Notes under the pieces: model-generated
The model's database searches: none
What the model was told of the DNA's origin: nothing
The model's input: the letters and a program-made list of their open reading frames with translations, nothing else
Made by a program: the position numbers and the translations under genes
Assembly (NCBI GenBank): GCA_013203855.1
Contig: JABMPG010000022.1
Span: 1-9,331 of the forward strand
Length of the DNA: 9,331 bases
Reading direction: 5' to 3'
Origin: a bacterium
GTDB taxonomy: Bacteria; Sumerlaeota; Sumerlaeia; UBA8349
Part shown: positions 7,663 through 9,331 of the stretch, piece by piece
How positions within the stretch are numbered: position 1 is the first letter of the stretch
How the letters are laid out: each line of letters starts with the position of its first letter

Positions 7663-8841
7663 TCAGTATCGGGGTTCTCCTCCGCAGTGAAACCACTCCC
7701 TCTTGCGATCCAGGTAATGCTTGTACAGATCCAGTTTTGCATCAGCCTGCACACGGTGATCGACGGTTGGGATGAATCCCCCTTCCTCGACCACCGGCCT
7801 CAGGCGCTCAAGTTCGGCATCTACCTCCTTCCTATCCTTGAGAAAGATCATCTTGTCCACGCCGCCCCAGAAACGCAGTTCCTTGCCGTACTGGCGCCGC
7901 AGTGCCACGGGGTCGGTCCCGCCGTTCACCTCGACGGGGAAGAGCACGTTCATTCCGTTGGCAAGGAAGGCGGGCATGATATGAGTCAGGTTTCCATCGC
8001 AGTCGGTCAGGGCTAGATCGACGCCGTGGAGCCGGAGCAGGTCGGTAATTCGCTTGTAGCGCGGCGCCACGACGGCCTCAAAGAACTCGCGTCCGACGAT
8101 CGGGCCGGAGTTGAAGCAGATGTCCTCCCACCCCGCGCCATAGTCGAATCGGATGTCTCGGAGCGCGCGGCCGATCGTGTTAACCACACACTGGCAGCAG
8201 GCCTCCACCATTTCTTCCATGAGTTCCGGGTCCATGTGGACCATGAGCGCGATATTCTCGAAGCCCATCAGGTTGCGCAGCCGTCCGATCATGCTGCCGA
8301 TGGGAACGGCCAGGGGATAGTCGCGCTGATTGTAGGCCTCGACCAGGTCGTCCCAGTTTTCCGGATAGCGTTCGGAGGCATCCAGCATGCTCTGTTTGAA
8401 GGGCTCCCAGGAAGCGCGGTCCTTGATGGGGAAATCGATGTAGTGTGGGATGGAGCCGGGGCCGTTCTTGTTGGATTCGGAGACTACGCCGTAGTGATCC
8501 CGACGGATGACCTTGCCGTCCTTCTCTTCAAGCACCTTCGCCTCGCAGATTCGCTTGGCATAGACGTCGATCGGCGCGGTGTAGTAATTCTCGATCCCGA
8601 AATACTCGTAGGCTTCCTTCTGGTTGGTCACGCTTTGCGGCAGGCCTTGCTTGTGCCATTCGGCCAGCGTCTCCGCCCAATAGCCGAACTCGAAATTCGG
8701 AAGCATATCCACCGACTGGTAGTGCATCGCGCGATGAAACCGCTCGCGGAGGGTCGGTCCGCTGGTTTTCCGGGCTGGCTTCTCTTCCAAGGCGATCTTC
8801 AGCCCTTCTTGCTGTTCCTGTTTGATCTCCTCGAACTCCAT
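7663..8841 (-). CDS. Uroporphyrinogen decarboxylase superfamily protein (possible corrinoid-type methyltransferase), not HemE
   Basis: 392 residues of the URO-D TIM-barrel superfamily, which contains HemE and the methylcobamide methyltransferases MtaA, MtbA and CmuA. Family hallmarks: LRERFHRAM at 31-39, the barrel segment TDCDGN at 279-284, FPVEVNGGTD at 301-310, LRFWGGVDK at 322-330, and GGFIPTVDH at 354-362. HemE's N-terminal RQAGR motif is absent, so a role in haem synthesis is unlikely. Methyltransferases bind zinc through His-x-Cys followed later by a Cys; here the matching place reads T279-D280-C281, so the His appears replaced. Other cysteines are C99, C215-C216, C218, C242 and C386. 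The first ~28 residues are a charged extension rich in Glu and Lys. No signal peptide is seen, so it is cytoplasmic. It lies 24 bases after the beta-helix gene and has a good ribosome binding site. Substrate is unknown; members of this subgroup are common in PVC-type genomes but uncharacterised. Confidence 0.85.
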   Translation of the reverse strand: MEFEEIKQEQQEGLKIALEEKPARKTSGPTLRERFHRAMHYQSVDMLPNFEFGYWAETLAEWHKQGLPQSVTNQKEAYEYFGIENYYTAPIDVYAKRICEAKVLEEKDGKVIRRDHYGVVSESNKNGPGSIPHYIDFPIKDRASWEPFKQSMLDASERYPENWDDLVEAYNQRDYPLAVPIGSMIGRLRNLMGFENIALMVHMDPELMEEMVEACCQCVVNTIGRALRDIRFDYGAGWEDICFNSGPIVGREFFEAVVAPRYKRITDLLRLHGVDLALTDCDGNLTHIMPAFLANGMNVLFPVEVNGGTDPVALRRQYGKELRFWGGVDKMIFLKDRKEVDAELERLRPVVEEGGFIPTVDHRVQADAKLDLYKHYLDRKREWFHCGGEPRY

Positions 8842-8847
8842 GTGTTT

Positions 8848-8854
8848 CTCCTTT
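8848..8854 (-). promoter_or_regulatory. Shine-Dalgarno site AAAGGAG of the URO-D-like gene
   Basis: AAAGGAG on the - strand ends 6 bases before the ATG at 8841-8839, inside the 24-base gap after the beta-helix gene. It fixes this start and, with the tight spacing, argues that no separate promoter is present between the two genes. Confidence 0.75.
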
Positions 8855-8865
8855 GGAAGGCTGGA

Positions 8866-9331
8866 TTACTTCTGGATATCCCGATGAGTTGGTCTGCTTT
8901 CAACAACGATGGTTCCCTTCTGGACATCCTCGCAGTCCTCGATTCGGATCAGGTCGTCCGCCCTCCGGTCGTCTGCTGTGACGAGGCGCAGGTCGCGCAG
9001 GACGACGCCACTCAGGCGTTGGGCAGCAATCGCGTCTCGTGTGCCTCGGAAGTCCGGCCAGCCCGGGCCGTCTCCGAGATTGAATTCGCAGTTCTCCACC
9101 TTCAGCGCGAAGGGGGAGGGCGGAACGGCCTCACGGCTCGGGAGAGAAACCGAGATTCCGGCAAGACTGGTCTTTTCGAATCGGCAATCCCGCACCTGGA
9201 TGCCGTGGGGAGGAGGCCCCTCGATCAGCCCCCACGTTCCGGAGATGAAAGAGTGAACCCCGTAAGCGACGCCTGAGAAGGTGCAGGCAACGATCTCCAC
9301 GGGAGCGCGGACGAGGGCCGCCACCTTGAGC
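8866..9331 (-). CDS. Right-handed parallel beta-helix (pectin-lyase-fold) protein, 5' partial
   Basis: The C-terminal 155 residues of a protein whose frame is open to the right edge; a GTG at 9324-9322 is internal rather than a convincing start, as the frame continues beyond it. Numbering from that GTG, successive rungs share the pattern of alternating hydrophobics followed by Asp/Asn/Ala-Cys: VEIVACTF (C14), IQVRDCRF (C47), LKVENCEF (C79), VVLRDLRL, and IRIEDCEDV (C131). This is the repeat spacing of parallel beta-helices, a fold used by pectate lyases, polygalacturonases and many polysaccharide-binding or -cleaving proteins. No catalytic motif is visible in this part, so lyase, hydrolase or a non-enzymatic role cannot be separated. 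It is the most upstream visible gene of the - strand cluster; the promoter and any signal peptide would be off the right edge. Confidence 0.75.
   Translation of the reverse strand, partial: LKVAALVRAPVEIVACTFSGVAYGVHSFISGTWGLIEGPPPHGIQVRDCRFEKTSLAGISVSLPSREAVPPSPFALKVENCEFNLGDGPGWPDFRGTRDAIAAQRLSGVVLRDLRLVTADDRRADDLIRIEDCEDVQKGTIVVESRPTHRDIQK

Noticed and set aside
7663..8841. True haem-pathway uroporphyrinogen decarboxylase (HemE)
   Set aside because: The N-terminal RQAGR substrate motif is absent and the protein matches the divergent subgroup with VEVNGGTD, GGVDK and PTVDH features instead.
8026..9276. Open + strand frame of 416 codons across the URO-D-like gene, the 24-base gap and the beta-helix gene
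   Set aside because: It is antisense to two genes with recognisable families and ribosome binding sites, and its translation shows no known motif.
1..9331. tRNA or rRNA genes, CRISPR repeats, insertion sequences or terminal inverted repeats
   Set aside because: None seen by eye; nearly all of the window is accounted for by the coding regions listed.

Overview
The window looks like part of a GC-rich bacterial chromosome or metagenome contig, probably an anaerobic or facultative polysaccharide degrader. The evidence is a very large oxygen-sensitive type activase for 2-hydroxyacyl-CoA dehydratase-like enzymes next to a cluster of glycoside hydrolases, a parallel beta-helix protein and a functionally obscure uroporphyrinogen-decarboxylase-like protein. 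This mix is familiar from the PVC group (Lentisphaerota, Kiritimatiellota, Verrucomicrobiota, Planctomycetota) and Hydrogenedentota-like lineages. That placement is an inference from gene content and is low confidence; no rRNA or other marker gene is present.

Layout. The left 40% (2-3688, + strand) is one gene, cut by the left edge: the rest of a first BadF/BadG/HgdC ASKHA ATPase domain, a complete second one carrying the two iron-sulfur cysteines, and a long Cys-rich DUF2229/HgdB-like C-terminal half. A short convergent gap (3689-3776) with a possible hairpin separates it from the rest. Everything right of the gap is on the - strand. In transcription order (right to left) it reads: a right-handed beta-helix protein cut by the right edge (8866-9331), a URO-D superfamily protein (7663-8841), an exported GH27 alpha-galactosidase-like enzyme with an N-terminal Ig-like domain (5958-7589), a compact GH127-like (DUF1680) enzyme (4202-5935), and a broken GH42 beta-galactosidase of which only the ribosome binding site, a start codon and the last ~112 codons remain (3777-4161).

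The - strand genes are 22 to 64 bases apart, and most have clear Shine-Dalgarno sites, so they are probably one operon. GH27 (alpha-galactose), GH127 (beta-L-arabinofuranose) and the GH42 remnant (beta-galactose), with a beta-helix protein of the pectin-lyase fold, fit breakdown of a galactose- and arabinose-rich plant glycan such as arabinogalactan or pectin side chains. The exact substrate is not determined. No transporter, regulator or SusC/D pair is in view. Of the two ends of the cluster, the promoter side lies beyond the right edge.

The points most worth a second look are the URO-D-like protein in a glycan operon, where the metal-site motif of corrinoid methyltransferases appears altered, and the GH42 remnant whose translation start survives while nearly all of the gene is gone. 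No clearly new system, mobile element, CRISPR array or RNA gene was found.
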